Part shown: one piece after another, positions 52,678 to 61,216 of the stretch
Layout of the letters: every line of letters starts with the position of its first letter
How positions within the stretch are numbered: position 1 is the first letter of the stretch
Source of the DNA: Nocardia vermiculata NBRC 100427
GTDB taxonomy: Bacteria; Actinomycetota; Actinomycetes; Mycobacteriales; Mycobacteriaceae
Length of the DNA: 64,000 nucleotides
Reading direction: 5' to 3'
NCBI RefSeq assembly: GCF_001613265.1
Contig: NZ_BDCA01000015.1
Location: 62,001-126,000, forward strand
The notes under the pieces: model-generated
What the model was told of the DNA's origin: nothing
The model's input: the letters and a program-made list of their open reading frames with translations, nothing else
Database searches by the model: none
Position numbers and translations under genes: made by a program

Positions 52678-53841
52678 TTATTCCAGCAACTCGGTGATCA
52701 GCTCGGCCAGGCCGGTCTTCTGTTCCAGCCCGAAGCCGGGGGCATCGGTCGGCGTGATCCGCCCATCGGCGAGGACGCACTGCTCGCTGTAGCCTCCGAA
52801 GGGCTGGAATACGCCGGGGTAGGATTCACAACCGCCGAGCCCCAGACCGACCACGATATGCAGGTTGAGCAGATGACCGCCGTGCGGGAACGCGAACCCG
52901 CGGTCGAAACCATGGGACTCGAGAACGCCGAGCATGCGGGCGTACTCGGTCAGCCCGTAACTGAGTCCGGCATCCATCTGGAAGATGTCGCGCTGCCGGC
53001 GCATACCGCCGAACCGCACCAGGTTCGTCACGTCCTGTACCGAGAACAGATTTTCGCCGGTGGCGACCGGCCCCGCGTAACTGTCGGTCAGGCGCTGGTT
53101 GAGGTCGAAGTCCAGCGGATCGCCGGCCTCCTCGTACCAGCGCAGTTTGTAGGGACTCAGCGCCTGAGCCCAGTCGGTGGCGGCGGCCAGATCGAACCGG
53201 CCGTTCGCGTCGACCGCGACCCGATCCGCCGCACCGACGATCTCGACGACGGCCTCGATCCGTGCGAGATCGTCGGCCAACGGGGCGCCGCCGATCTTCA
53301 TTTTGTATGCGTCGTAACCTATGTCGCGGTATCCGCGCATCTCCTCACGCAGTTGCGGGATCCCCCGATCCGGATAGTAGTAACCACCCGCGGCGTACAC
53401 CGGCACTCCGCCGGTGATCGGCTCCCGCCCGAAGTGACGCGCGATGCTCGCATAGGCGGGCTCGTCGTCGAGTTTGGCGTCCAGATCCCAGCAGGCGAGC
53501 TCGAGGGCACCCGCCGCCGCTGCGCGGTCCCCGTGGCCGCCGGGCTTCTCGTCCCGCATCGCACACCGCAGTACCTTCGCCGGATCGATCCGTCCCTGTT
53601 CGCCGAGTAGCGAATCCGGTGGTGCCGCCAGCACCCGTGGAATCATTCGGTCGTGCAGAATGCCGCTCTGCGCGAAGCGGCCGATCGAGTTGAAAGCCAC
53701 CCCCACCACGGGTTTGCCGTCGCGAATCACGTCCGAGACCACAGCGACCAGCGAGATCGTATGGCTGGAAAAGTTCACCAGTGCGTTGGCGACGTCGCCG
53801 TGTAATCGGACCGGTGTCTCCATAATCGCGGTGATGCGCAC
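52678..53841 (-). CDS. Enolase-superfamily sugar-acid dehydratase, D-tartrate dehydratase-like
   Basis: This 387-residue mandelate-racemase-type enzyme has K180-M-K182, metal ligands D211 (VDANGRF), E237 (WYEE) and E263 (TGENLF), and H320 (FPHGGH). Each is exactly two positions before the residues reported for Bradyrhizobium D-tartrate dehydratase (K184, D213, E239, E265, H322). The long shared stretches EKPGGHGDR, YAAGGYYYP and KMKIGGAP also agree with that enzyme. The expected reaction is dehydration of D-tartrate or a close 2,3-dihydroxy acid to a 2-oxoacid (oxaloacetate for tartrate). GTG 53841 follows AAGGAG. Neighbours are a ketopantoate-reductase-like gene and an acyl-CoA ligase, unusual company. 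Confidence 0.87.
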   Translation of the reverse strand: MRITAIMETPVRLHGDVANALVNFSSHTISLVAVVSDVIRDGKPVVGVAFNSIGRFAQSGILHDRMIPRVLAAPPDSLLGEQGRIDPAKVLRCAMRDEKPGGHGDRAAAAGALELACWDLDAKLDDEPAYASIARHFGREPITGGVPVYAAGGYYYPDRGIPQLREEMRGYRDIGYDAYKMKIGGAPLADDLARIEAVVEIVGAADRVAVDANGRFDLAAATDWAQALSPYKLRWYEEAGDPLDFDLNQRLTDSYAGPVATGENLFSVQDVTNLVRFGGMRRQRDIFQMDAGLSYGLTEYARMLGVLESHGFDRGFAFPHGGHLLNLHIVVGLGLGGCESYPGVFQPFGGYSEQCVLADGRITPTDAPGFGLEQKTGLAELITELLE

Positions 53842-53906
53842 GGCATCGCTCCTTGTCCATGTGTATTGCGGCAGGGTGATCCGCCCGCGGGCGGGTCCAG
53901 CGCGGG

Positions 53907-54353
53907 TTATGACTTCGTCTCGGTCAGCCCGTCGGGCCGGTATTTGCGCAGATCTGCACTGGCCGCGGAGTCCAGATACTCGTCGATGCGGGTGATCCGG
54001 CCGCCCGCGACGGTGACGAAGAAGCAGGCCCGCACGGTGATTTCCTCGCCGCCCGGGCAGCGCCCGCGCAGAACATGACGTTGTACGTAGCCGTCTCGGG
54101 CAGGCATCCGGGAGACCTGCTCGTAGCGCATGTCCTTCAGCGTCGCCGAAAGCCAGGCCAGAGACGCGAGGTTCTGCGCGACAGTCATTTCCAGGCCGTC
54201 GCTGTTGTGCCAGATGATCGCGTCCGGGGCATAGATGCGCCCGGCGATCTCGTCGATATCGCCTCGCTCGACCGCGGCGATGAAATCCCCGGCCAACTGT
54301 TCCAGCGCCGGATCGAGCCCATCGGCGGTGCAGGGTGCCGATGCCTCGCTCAT
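53907..54353 (-). CDS. SnoaL-like/NTF2-fold protein
   Basis: A 148-residue single-domain cone-shaped NTF2-like protein: AAVERGDIDEIAGRIYAPDA, IIWHNSDGLEMTVAQNLASL, RACFFVTVAGGRITRIDEYL. Members include polyketide cyclases, steroid isomerases and limonene-epoxide-hydrolase-like enzymes; here the role is unknown. The start at 54353 is preferred over 54374 because its ATG overlaps the stop of the hydrolase (ATGA) and GAAGAGG lies upstream. It sits between an alpha/beta hydrolase and the tartrate-dehydratase-like gene. Confidence 0.82.
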   Translation of the reverse strand: MSEASAPCTADGLDPALEQLAGDFIAAVERGDIDEIAGRIYAPDAIIWHNSDGLEMTVAQNLASLAWLSATLKDMRYEQVSRMPARDGYVQRHVLRGRCPGGEEITVRACFFVTVAGGRITRIDEYLDSAASADLRKYRPDGLTETKS

Positions 54354-55465
54354 GCGAACCTCTTCTCGATCCACGCGGTGGTCAGATCGGCGAGTTCGGT
54401 ACGGGCACCGGCAGGTTCGAGAAAATAGTGGTCCGCGTGGATGTCGTGGCGCTGTTTGTCCGTACTCGCCAGCGCCTCGTACATGGCGTCGGCGTCACTG
54501 GGGTAGACCCCGGTGTCGGCGTCGGCGTTGACCACCAGCGACGGCACCCCGATTCGCGCCAGATGTGGTTGCGCGCGGGTCTGGGAATCATCGAGACTCC
54601 ACAGGCTCAGCCAGGTGCGCAGTGTGGACGCCGCGGCGATGCCGTAGACCGAGCGGTTGGCGCGCTCGGGCTTACCGGCATAGCAACTGTTCGGGCGGCG
54701 GCGGGTCGGCTCGAGTGTCGGGTCGACCATTCGGGGGTCGGCCCACGTGCGGAATACGCTGAACGGCCGGTCGTGGTATCCGCCCTCCGTCAATCGTGCC
54801 AGCTCGGCCTTGACCCAGGCGGTGATCCGCCGGTTGCGTGCGGCCTGGGCGGCCCGATAGCGGGCCACGAAGTCCGCATCGTAGGGCGGTCCGTTCCGCG
54901 GATCGAACAGGTCCAGGGACGCATCGGTTTTCAGTGGATCGTTCTCATCGACGACCGCGCCGTCCATCCAGGCGGTCAGCACGTCGGGCCGGCCGAGATG
55001 CGCGGCGACGGAGATGTAGGCGTCGCCCGCGGGCAGTTCGTCGGCGCCGGAGGCCAGGCGCATGCCCGGCAGTGGTGTCACATTCGGCTCGGTCGCCTGC
55101 GATTGGTAGGCCGCCATCAGCGATCCGCCGCCGGAATTGCCCAGTAGCACAACGATCTCCGCGCCGGCAACCTCACGTAGCCAGCGGACGCCGACGCCGA
55201 TGTCGACCAGTGCGTGATCGAGCAGGAAGTGGTTCTCGTCGCCACGGAAACGGGTGTTCCATCCGAGGAATCCGATCCCGCGCTCGGCGAGGTATTCGGC
55301 GAGATAGTGCTCGGAGAAATCGATCTGGTAGTGGGTGGCGATCACCGCCACCCTGGGGGATTTACCGGCCGGGGTGTGATAGATGCCCTGACACGGGTGC
55401 CCGCCCGCGCCGGCCCGCCCGACGACCGGAGAGGGAAGTCCGACGAATGTCCGTTCGATAGTCAA
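54350..55465 (-). CDS. Alpha/beta hydrolase
   Basis: A 371-residue alpha/beta-hydrolase-fold protein. The nucleophile elbow is GNSGGGSL with the serine in the centre, the acidic residue probably lies in VVNADADTGVYPSDADAMY, and the histidine is in DIHADHYFLEPAG. A large insert (about residues 135-260) forms a cap. It should hydrolyse an ester, possibly a CoA or alkyl ester. The start is TTG 55465, with AGGAG 7 bases upstream. It is preceded 43 bases upstream by the synthetase gene and overlaps the SnoaL-like gene by 4 bases, so all belong to one operon. Confidence 0.85.
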   Translation of the reverse strand: MTIERTFVGLPSPVVGRAGAGGHPCQGIYHTPAGKSPRVAVIATHYQIDFSEHYLAEYLAERGIGFLGWNTRFRGDENHFLLDHALVDIGVGVRWLREVAGAEIVVLLGNSGGGSLMAAYQSQATEPNVTPLPGMRLASGADELPAGDAYISVAAHLGRPDVLTAWMDGAVVDENDPLKTDASLDLFDPRNGPPYDADFVARYRAAQAARNRRITAWVKAELARLTEGGYHDRPFSVFRTWADPRMVDPTLEPTRRRPNSCYAGKPERANRSVYGIAAASTLRTWLSLWSLDDSQTRAQPHLARIGVPSLVVNADADTGVYPSDADAMYEALASTDKQRHDIHADHYFLEPAGARTELADLTTAWIEKRFA

Positions 55466-55508
55466 TGTTCGCTCCTGCGGTGATGAGGAAAAGTATTCTG
55501 CGGGTGAT

Positions 55509-57062
55509 CTATCCGACCCGGCGGCCGTCGGTGGGCCAGTAGCGGTCGCGGAGCACCCGTTTGAGGATCTTGCCGCTCGGGTTGCGCGGCAGGTCGTCCA
55601 CGACGTCGACCGTGGTCGGGCATTTGTAGTGGGCCAGGTTCCGGCGGCAGTAGTCGATCACCTCGCGGGCCTGCAGCTCGACACCCGCGCGCGCCACGAC
55701 CACCGCCTTGACCGTCTCACCCCATTTCTCGTGCGGCACACCGACTACCGCGGCGTCCGCGACATCCGGATGTTCCATCAGGGTGTTCTCGACCTCGGCG
55801 GGATAGATGTTCTCGGCACCGGACACGATCATGTCCTTGACCCGGTCGGTGATGTAGAGATAGCCGTCCTCGTCGAAGTAGCCGGCATCGCCGGTGCGCA
55901 ACCAGCCGTCCGCGGTGACGGCCGCCGCCTGCTCGGCGGGCCTGTTGCGGTAACCGGTCATCAGCAGGTCACTGCGGGTCCACACCTCGCCGACCTGTCC
56001 GGGCCGCAGCCGCTCGCCCGCGACCGGGTCGAAGACGGCGACCTCGACACCATCGACCGGCCGCCCGGCGGAGGTCAGCCGATGCGCCGGAGCGTCCGGC
56101 GCGTGGTCGGCCGGCCACAGGAAGGTGATAGGGCCGTTGCTCTCGGTCATGCCGTAGGACTGGGTCAGCTCGCAGCCGAACATTTCGCGGGCCTCCCCGA
56201 GCACGGTGGTCGAAATCGGCGAGCCGCCGTAGATGATCATTTTCAATGCCGAGTAGTCGACTTCCGGGGCCACCGGGTCGCGCGCCAACATCTGCAATAC
56301 CGCCGGCACCACCAGTGCGTGTGTGACGCAATATCTTTCGAATAGGCGTAGCACCTCGGCAGGCACTATCTCGTTCACATACAGTGCATGCGCACCACGC
56401 GCGAGACACAGGAACAGCCATCCGCTGCCCGACAGATGGAACGTCGGGGCGGGCACGAACACCACATCGTCGGGGCCGATCGACCACGGCGCGGTCTTGG
56501 CCAGATTGGCGCTCACACTGCGGTTAGCCAGCTGGACGCCCTTCGGTCGTCCCGTGGTACCGGAGGTGTAGAAGAGGAACGCAATGTCCTCCGGTTCCGG
56601 TTCACCGCCGGGGTCCTGGGCGCTCTGTTGGTCGAGCCACGCCCGCAACGGTGTGGCCACCCCGTCGACGACGAGGCAGTCGCCGTTCCCCGGCTCCTCG
56701 GCAGGCAAGCCGAGCAGCGGGAGCAGGTGCGGTTCGCACACGATGACCGCGGGGTCGGCATCGGCGAGAATCTCCGCCATCTCCGGCCGGGCCAGACGCC
56801 AATTCAGCGGAACCCCCGCCGCTCGTACCTTCGAGGCGCCCACCAGCGTGGTCGCCCAGGTACGGGTGTCACGCCCGAGAAAGGCGACTCGCTGCCCCGC
56901 TCCGACGCCGAGGGCGCGCAGTCCGTTGGCGCATCGCGAGGTCAGCTCGTCGAGCTCGCGATAACTCAGCGATCCTTGACCGCCGACCGTAATCGCGGTC
57001 GCCTCCGGGCGGACCCGCGACCAGTGCCGCACCATATGTGCCAGTGACGCATCGACCTTCAT
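55509..57062 (-). CDS. Acyl-CoA synthetase (AMP-forming)
   Basis: This 517-residue ANL ligase has FLFYTSGTTGRPKGVQLANR (A3), TQSYGMTESNGPITFLWPAD (A5), GWLRTGDAGYFDEDGYLYIT (A7), RVKDMIVSGAENIYPAEVEN (A8) and NPSGKILKRVLRDRY (A10, with the catalytic lysine). ATG 57062 is chosen because AGGAG precedes it at good spacing, rather than ATG 57113. It is the first gene of a five-gene leftward operon that ends with the ketopantoate-reductase-like gene. A half-site TATAAATCTGA at 57125-57135 resembles the operator at 57884. Confidence 0.9.
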   Translation of the reverse strand: MKVDASLAHMVRHWSRVRPEATAITVGGQGSLSYRELDELTSRCANGLRALGVGAGQRVAFLGRDTRTWATTLVGASKVRAAGVPLNWRLARPEMAEILADADPAVIVCEPHLLPLLGLPAEEPGNGDCLVVDGVATPLRAWLDQQSAQDPGGEPEPEDIAFLFYTSGTTGRPKGVQLANRSVSANLAKTAPWSIGPDDVVFVPAPTFHLSGSGWLFLCLARGAHALYVNEIVPAEVLRLFERYCVTHALVVPAVLQMLARDPVAPEVDYSALKMIIYGGSPISTTVLGEAREMFGCELTQSYGMTESNGPITFLWPADHAPDAPAHRLTSAGRPVDGVEVAVFDPVAGERLRPGQVGEVWTRSDLLMTGYRNRPAEQAAAVTADGWLRTGDAGYFDEDGYLYITDRVKDMIVSGAENIYPAEVENTLMEHPDVADAAVVGVPHEKWGETVKAVVVARAGVELQAREVIDYCRRNLAHYKCPTTVDVVDDLPRNPSGKILKRVLRDRYWPTDGRRVG

Positions 57063-57190
57063 CGGACTCCTGACGCCGGGCCGGAGGTCAGCTCCCTCGA
57101 CTGCGCTGCCCATCCGCCCAAAAATATAAATCTGATCTCACAATCATGTCTCAGGGATGCGGCGCTGACAAGACCCCAGGGGCCGATCCG

Positions 57191-57811
57191 TCACATCGCG
57201 TCGGTGCCGGGCTTCCAATAGATCGCACGGAACCAGATGTCGGCGAGCGCGGCGACCGCCTCGTCGTCGTCGATATCGGGCGCGCCACCGGCGAGGTGCT
57301 CGTAACAGAACTGATTGAGCATCGCCACGATCGCCGAGGCGGTCACTCGCGGCACCAGCCCCGGACAGTAACCCTCGTCTTGCGCATGCACGATCGATTC
57401 CGCGATGCCCGCCACCGCGTCATCACAGAGTTCGCGCCAATACCGGGCGAACTCGTCGTTGACCATCGCCAATTGACTGACACCGACCATCTCGGCGAGC
57501 CGCTCCCGGTAGGTATCCCAATGGGCCCGGGCGGACTGCGTAACGCGCTCCCGATGCGACAGGCCGGAGCGGTCGGCGGGTCGCGCACGGCGGCTCGCCT
57601 CGACCTTGAACTCCTCGGCCCAATGCGCCAGCAGAGCCTCCTTGGAGTCGAAATAGTTGTAGAACGACGCCGGTGAGCGCCCCGCCTCCTTGGCGATGTC
57701 CGGGATCGTCATCTTGAGAAACCCCTTGTCGGCGATCACCTTCCGCGCCGCGGACTCGATCGCGGCCAAGGTCTCCCGGCCGCGAATAGTTGGACGCGCA
57801 CGCTCAGCCAT
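57191..57811 (-). CDS. TetR family regulator
   Basis: This 206-residue TetR protein has the helix-turn-helix TIPDIAKEAGRSPASFYNYF (about 35-54) and the ligand domain WDTYRERLAEMVGVSQLAMV and YCPGLVPRVTASAIVAMLNQ. It is a clear paralogue of the TetR at 60071: the stretches EAGRSPA, VSQLAM versus ISQAAM, GYCPGL and FCYEH versus FCLTW align throughout. It is divergent from the VOC gene at 57940, with a strong palindrome (57884-57915) between them. It likely represses both directions. Confidence 0.88.
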   Translation of the reverse strand: MAERARPTIRGRETLAAIESAARKVIADKGFLKMTIPDIAKEAGRSPASFYNYFDSKEALLAHWAEEFKVEASRRARPADRSGLSHRERVTQSARAHWDTYRERLAEMVGVSQLAMVNDEFARYWRELCDDAVAGIAESIVHAQDEGYCPGLVPRVTASAIVAMLNQFCYEHLAGGAPDIDDDEAVAALADIWFRAIYWKPGTDAM

Positions 57812-57883
57812 ACCGAACTCCTCACCTCGTCGGTCACGACCCTAACTGCCGGAGCAGCGTGGTTCAGCCAGGCTCTGGCCGAT

Positions 57884-57915
57884 TTATGAACCTGATGTTA
57901 ACCTCAGATTCATAA
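57884..57915. promoter_or_regulatory. TetR operator between the TetR and VOC genes
   Basis: TTATGAACCTGA (57884-57895) and TCAGATTCATAA (57904-57915) are 12-bp arms with one mismatched pair around an 8-base spacer TGTTAACC. The site is in the AT-rich gap between divergent genes, 73 bases from the TetR start and 25 from the VOC start. A related half-site occurs at 57125-57135 upstream of the synthetase operon. Very good candidate for the binding site of one or both local TetR proteins. Confidence 0.75.
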
Positions 57916-57939
57916 GTCACGGCGATCAGGAGGATGGCG

Positions 57940-58512
57940 ATGACGCGAGAGAATCCAGAATTCCAGCTCGGCGGCTTCAATCACGTCGCACTCGTGTGTT
58001 CCGATATGGCGCGCACGGTCGAGTTCTACACGCAGGTCCTGGGAATGCCGTTGATCAAGACAGTGAACCTTCCCGACGGGCAGGGCCAGCACTTCTTCTT
58101 CGATGCCGGCGGCGGGAACTCGCTGGCTTTCTTCTGGTTCCCCGACGCACCCGAGGGGGTGCCCGGCATCTCGGCTCCGGTGGCCGTACCCGGATTCGGC
58201 GAATGGTCCAGCGCCATCGGCTCGCTCAATCACGTCGCCTTCGACGTCCCCGCCGACAAGTTCGAGGAATACCGCGCCAAACTCAAGGCCAAGGGCGTCA
58301 AGGTCGCCCCCATCGTCAATCATGACGAGAGCCCGACTCAGGTGGCGACCACCATGCACCCCGGCGTCTATGTTCGCTCATTCTACTTCCAGGACCCGGA
58401 CGGGATTCTGCTCGAATTCGCCTGCTGGATGCGCGAATTCACCGATGCAGACGTTCAGCACGCACCGGTGAGCCGGGCCGGGCGGACCCTCTCGACAGTC
58501 ACGGACGCCTGA
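57940..58512 (+). CDS. VOC family (glyoxalase/extradiol dioxygenase-like) protein
   Basis: A 190-residue two-module vicinal-oxygen-chelate protein: FNHVALVCSDMARTVEFYTQ, QHFFFDAGGGNSLAFFWFPD, SLNHVAFDVPADKFEEYRAK and VRSFYFQDPDGILLEFACWM. The metal-ligand histidines (NHVAL, NHVAF) and the terminal glutamate (LLEFAC) are present, so it may be active. ATG 57940 is preferred over ATG 57934 because AGGAGG (57928-57933) would have no spacing for the latter. It is followed after 32 bases by a synthetase gene. Confidence 0.88.
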   Translation: MTRENPEFQLGGFNHVALVCSDMARTVEFYTQVLGMPLIKTVNLPDGQGQHFFFDAGGGNSLAFFWFPDAPEGVPGISAPVAVPGFGEWSSAIGSLNHVAFDVPADKFEEYRAKLKAKGVKVAPIVNHDESPTQVATTMHPGVYVRSFYFQDPDGILLEFACWMREFTDADVQHAPVSRAGRTLSTVTDA

Positions 58513-58544
58513 CACCGGCGGATCGCCGTCCGGAGGGATATCTC

Positions 58545-60065
58545 ATGCAGAGCTGGATACACGTGCTGGAGTGGCGGGCCATCGGGCGGCGAGACCAGCC
58601 CGCGCTGCGCGACGCCGACAACGCCTACACCTACGGCGAACTGCTCGCCGAAGTCGAACGGCGGGCCGGCGGCTGGGCGACACTGGGCATCGGCCCGGGC
58701 GATGTGGTCGCGGTCATCGCCCGCAACAGTGCGGCCTACCTCATCCAAGCCTTGGCACTGATGCGTGCCGGTGCGATCCCCGCATTGATCAACTGGCGGC
58801 TGACCGCACACGAATTGGCACCGCTGCTCGACCTGATCGATCCGGTGGCAGTCCTGGCAGGCCCGGACCTGGTTTCCACCCTCGATTCGGTACAACCACC
58901 CCGCGACCTCAGGGCCAAGGTCGTACTCGGCGGCCAGGGAGACGACGGGTGGCAACCGGAGGCCGTCGCGCCGGCCCCACCCCGCCCCGTCGAGCGGCTC
59001 ACCTCCGATTCGGTGTTCGCGCTGATGCACACCAGCGGAACCACCGGTCGCCCCAAGCTGATCCCACTCGACCACGGCTCACTCATCCGGTCGCTGTCGG
59101 GCTTCGCGCTCGATATCGGTGACCAGGTCGCCGGGGCCCAGCACCTGCAGATCATGCCGTTGTTTCATCTGGCCGGCTTCGCCCAGGCGATGCAGGCCAT
59201 CCTCACCGCGGGCACGCTGACCGTGCACGAAACCTTCCGCGCGGCGGATGTGGTGGACGCGTTCGAGACCGAGCGCATCGAATTCTTCACTGCCGGACCC
59301 ACGCTGATCGACATGCTGGTCACCGAGATCCGGTCCCGGGCCCGCCCGCCGGATCTGTCCGCACTCGTGGAGATCCAGTACGGCTCCGCACCGATCACGC
59401 CGACCCTGCTCCGCGCGGCCGTGGAAACCCTCGGCTGCCGCTTCCGGCAGATCTACGGCGGCACCGAATGCCAGTCGTTCGTCACCCAGCTGAGCCCCGA
59501 CGACCACACTCCTGACAGCCCGTATCTGACCAGCGCCGGGCAGCTCACCATCGGCTGGGAGGCACGGGTGGTGGCACCGGATGGCAGCGACGTGCCGACC
59601 GGCGAACCGGGCGAACTGATCATCCGAGGTGAAAGCCTGTTTGCCGGATATTGGGGCGATCAGGACGCCACCGATGCCGCGTTCACCGACAGCTGGTACC
59701 ACACCGGCGATATCGCTCGCCTCACCGAGGACCGGTACCTGTTCATCGTCGACCGCGCCAAGGACATGGTGATCAGCGGCGGCGAGAACATCTATCCCGC
59801 CGAGGTCGAATTCGCGCTGGCCGAACACCCCGCCGTCGCCGAGGTCGCGGTCATAGGGATCCCGGACGAAAAATGGGGACAGCGCGTGCACGCCGTGGTG
59901 GTGTCGAACGGCGAGGAGCCGGTGACCGAGGCGAAAGTCATCGAGTGGTGCCGCGGGCGGCTGGCGCACTTCAAGTGCCCGCGTTCGGTGGAATTCGCCG
60001 ACGATCTGCCCCGCGGCGCCACAGGGAAGGTACTCAAGGCCGAGTTGCGCGCCGGCCACCGATAA
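58545..60065 (+). CDS. Acyl-CoA synthetase (AMP-forming)
   Basis: This 506-residue ANL ligase has MHTSGTTGRPKLIPLDHGSL (A3), IYGGTECQSFVTQL (A5, with the usual MTE replaced by GTE), SWYHTGDIARLTEDRYLFIV (A7), RAKDMVISGGENIYPAEVEF (A8) and ATGKVLKAELRAGHR (A10, with lysine). GGAGGGATATCTC precedes ATG 58545. It follows the VOC gene and precedes the paralogous TetR gene by 5 bases, so the three are one operon. It is the second ligase under the TetR pair. Confidence 0.9.
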   Translation: MQSWIHVLEWRAIGRRDQPALRDADNAYTYGELLAEVERRAGGWATLGIGPGDVVAVIARNSAAYLIQALALMRAGAIPALINWRLTAHELAPLLDLIDPVAVLAGPDLVSTLDSVQPPRDLRAKVVLGGQGDDGWQPEAVAPAPPRPVERLTSDSVFALMHTSGTTGRPKLIPLDHGSLIRSLSGFALDIGDQVAGAQHLQIMPLFHLAGFAQAMQAILTAGTLTVHETFRAADVVDAFETERIEFFTAGPTLIDMLVTEIRSRARPPDLSALVEIQYGSAPITPTLLRAAVETLGCRFRQIYGGTECQSFVTQLSPDDHTPDSPYLTSAGQLTIGWEARVVAPDGSDVPTGEPGELIIRGESLFAGYWGDQDATDAAFTDSWYHTGDIARLTEDRYLFIVDRAKDMVISGGENIYPAEVEFALAEHPAVAEVAVIGIPDEKWGQRVHAVVVSNGEEPVTEAKVIEWCRGRLAHFKCPRSVEFADDLPRGATGKVLKAELRAGHR

Positions 60066-60070
60066 AGTTC

Positions 60071-60733
60071 ATGCCTATGGCCAGGACCGCGCGCGGCCGC
60101 GCAACTCGGGAAGCGTTCCGGGAGGGCGCTCGCCGGGTCTTCACCCGGGACGGATATCTCAACGCGCGCTTGAGCGACATTGCCGCCGAAGCGGGCCGGT
60201 CCCCCGCGCTGCTCTACCAGCACTACGACGGTAAGGAAGCGTTGCTGGCCGAGCTCGCCGAAGACTTCAGCGAGCAACTGCAAGCCAAGATCGCCGAACC
60301 CTACCGCAGCGGCCTCACCCCGATCGCCGCATTGCGGGAGGCGATCCGGTTGTTCTGGCTGCACTACCGCGAACACCTGGCCGAGGTGATCGGAATATCC
60401 CAGGCGGCGATGATCGATCCCGCATTCGCCGCGCGGTGGCGCGAGATCCACCGCAGCGCAACCGAACTCATCGCGAGCGGCATACGCGCGGCGCAGGCCG
60501 CCGGGTACTGCCCCGGTCTGCACCCCGACATCGCCGCCTCGGCACTGGCCGCCATGATCGAACAGTTCTGCCTCACCTGGCAGTACCAGAACGACAACCC
60601 GGAATTCGAACTCACCGACGAGACCGCAGTCGAAACCCTGTGGCAACTCTGGGGACATGCGGTGTACTGGATAGACCCGCTTCCGGCGACCGCTGATGCC
60701 GAGCCCCACAGCGCACCTCCACCGACTGGATAG
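60071..60733 (+). CDS. TetR family regulator
   Basis: A 220-residue TetR protein with RLSDIAAEAGRSPALLYQHY in the recognition-helix region (about 35-54) and a ligand domain parallel to that of the TetR at 57191 (LHYREHLAEVIGISQAAMID, GYCPGLHPDIAASALAAMIE). ATG 60071 or 60077 are both possible; no strong ribosome site is seen, and coupling to the preceding synthetase (5-base gap) is likely. The C-terminal 15 residues (ATADAEPHSAPPPTG) look non-conserved and lie at the junction with the Mrr fragment. Confidence 0.86.
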   Translation: MPMARTARGRATREAFREGARRVFTRDGYLNARLSDIAAEAGRSPALLYQHYDGKEALLAELAEDFSEQLQAKIAEPYRSGLTPIAALREAIRLFWLHYREHLAEVIGISQAAMIDPAFAARWREIHRSATELIASGIRAAQAAGYCPGLHPDIAASALAAMIEQFCLTWQYQNDNPEFELTDETAVETLWQLWGHAVYWIDPLPATADAEPHSAPPPTG

Positions 60734-60735
60734 CT

Positions 60736-60959
60736 CGAGGTATCGTCGGTGCCCTGCACCGCGTCGGAGCTGCCCGCGGGGTCTTCATCACCACCAGCGC
60801 CTTCACATCGGGTGCCCCCGAGTACGCGCAGAGCATCAGCACCCGCATCATCCTCATCGATGGTAGGCGCCTCGCAGAGCTCATGATCCGCTACGGCGTC
60901 GCCGTCCGGACACGACAACCTTCACCATCGTTGAGGTCGACGAGGACTACTTCGAATGA
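60736..60959 (+). pseudogene. mrr: Mrr restriction endonuclease C-terminal remnant
   Basis: Directly after the TetR stop, the frame starting 60736 reads GIVGALHRVGAARGVFITTS, then GAPEYAQSISTRIILIDGRR and LAELMIRYGVAVRTRQ. This is the C-terminal end of a type IV Mrr endonuclease (the conserved GVFITTS and ILIDG..LAELM blocks). Near 60918 the frame shifts by one base and continues FTIVEVDEDYFE to a stop at 60957-60959, as in Mrr proteins. The N-terminal winged helix and PD-(D/E)xK core are missing. A truncated, frameshifted scrap and a sign of deletion or insertion at this spot. Confidence 0.75.
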
Positions 60960-61216
60960 CCCGCCCGAAGGTGCTCTGGCAGCCACGGTGAATGCGTCGA
61001 AGTGTCTGCAGGCAATTGGGCGAGCGCGATCGTGGCGTCGAGTAGTTCGTGTGCTCGGGCCCAGGGGCCGAACCCCGAAGCCAGGTTGAGATGGCCGACG
61101 TCGCCGAGTGAGATGAGATGGCTTCCCCAAGTCTGGGCCAGCTCCGCTGTCCATGACGGCGAAGCCAGCGGATCAGTGGTGCTGGCGGCCACGGTGGGAT
61201 CAGCAGTGAATCGCAT
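60947..61216 (-). pseudogene. RBBP9/YdeN-type serine hydrolase, C-terminal fragment
   Basis: The 89-codon frame reads AASTTDPLASPSWTAELAQT, WGSHLISLGDVGHLNLASGF and GPWARAHELLDATIALAQL. This is the C-terminal end of RBBP9-family alpha/beta hydrolases: the acidic residue in TDPL and the catalytic histidine in GHLN. The N-terminal half with the GxSxG elbow is absent, because the sequence upstream belongs to the unrelated small gene at 61200-61472. The join at about 61190-61216 marks a recombination point. Convergent with the Mrr scrap. Confidence 0.65.

Noticed and set aside
53881-53894. Perfect palindrome CCGCCCGCGGGCGG between the SnoaL-like and dehydratase genes
   Set aside because: It is a self-complementary GC-rich run without a loop and no T tract; such runs are frequent at this base composition, so no function is claimed.
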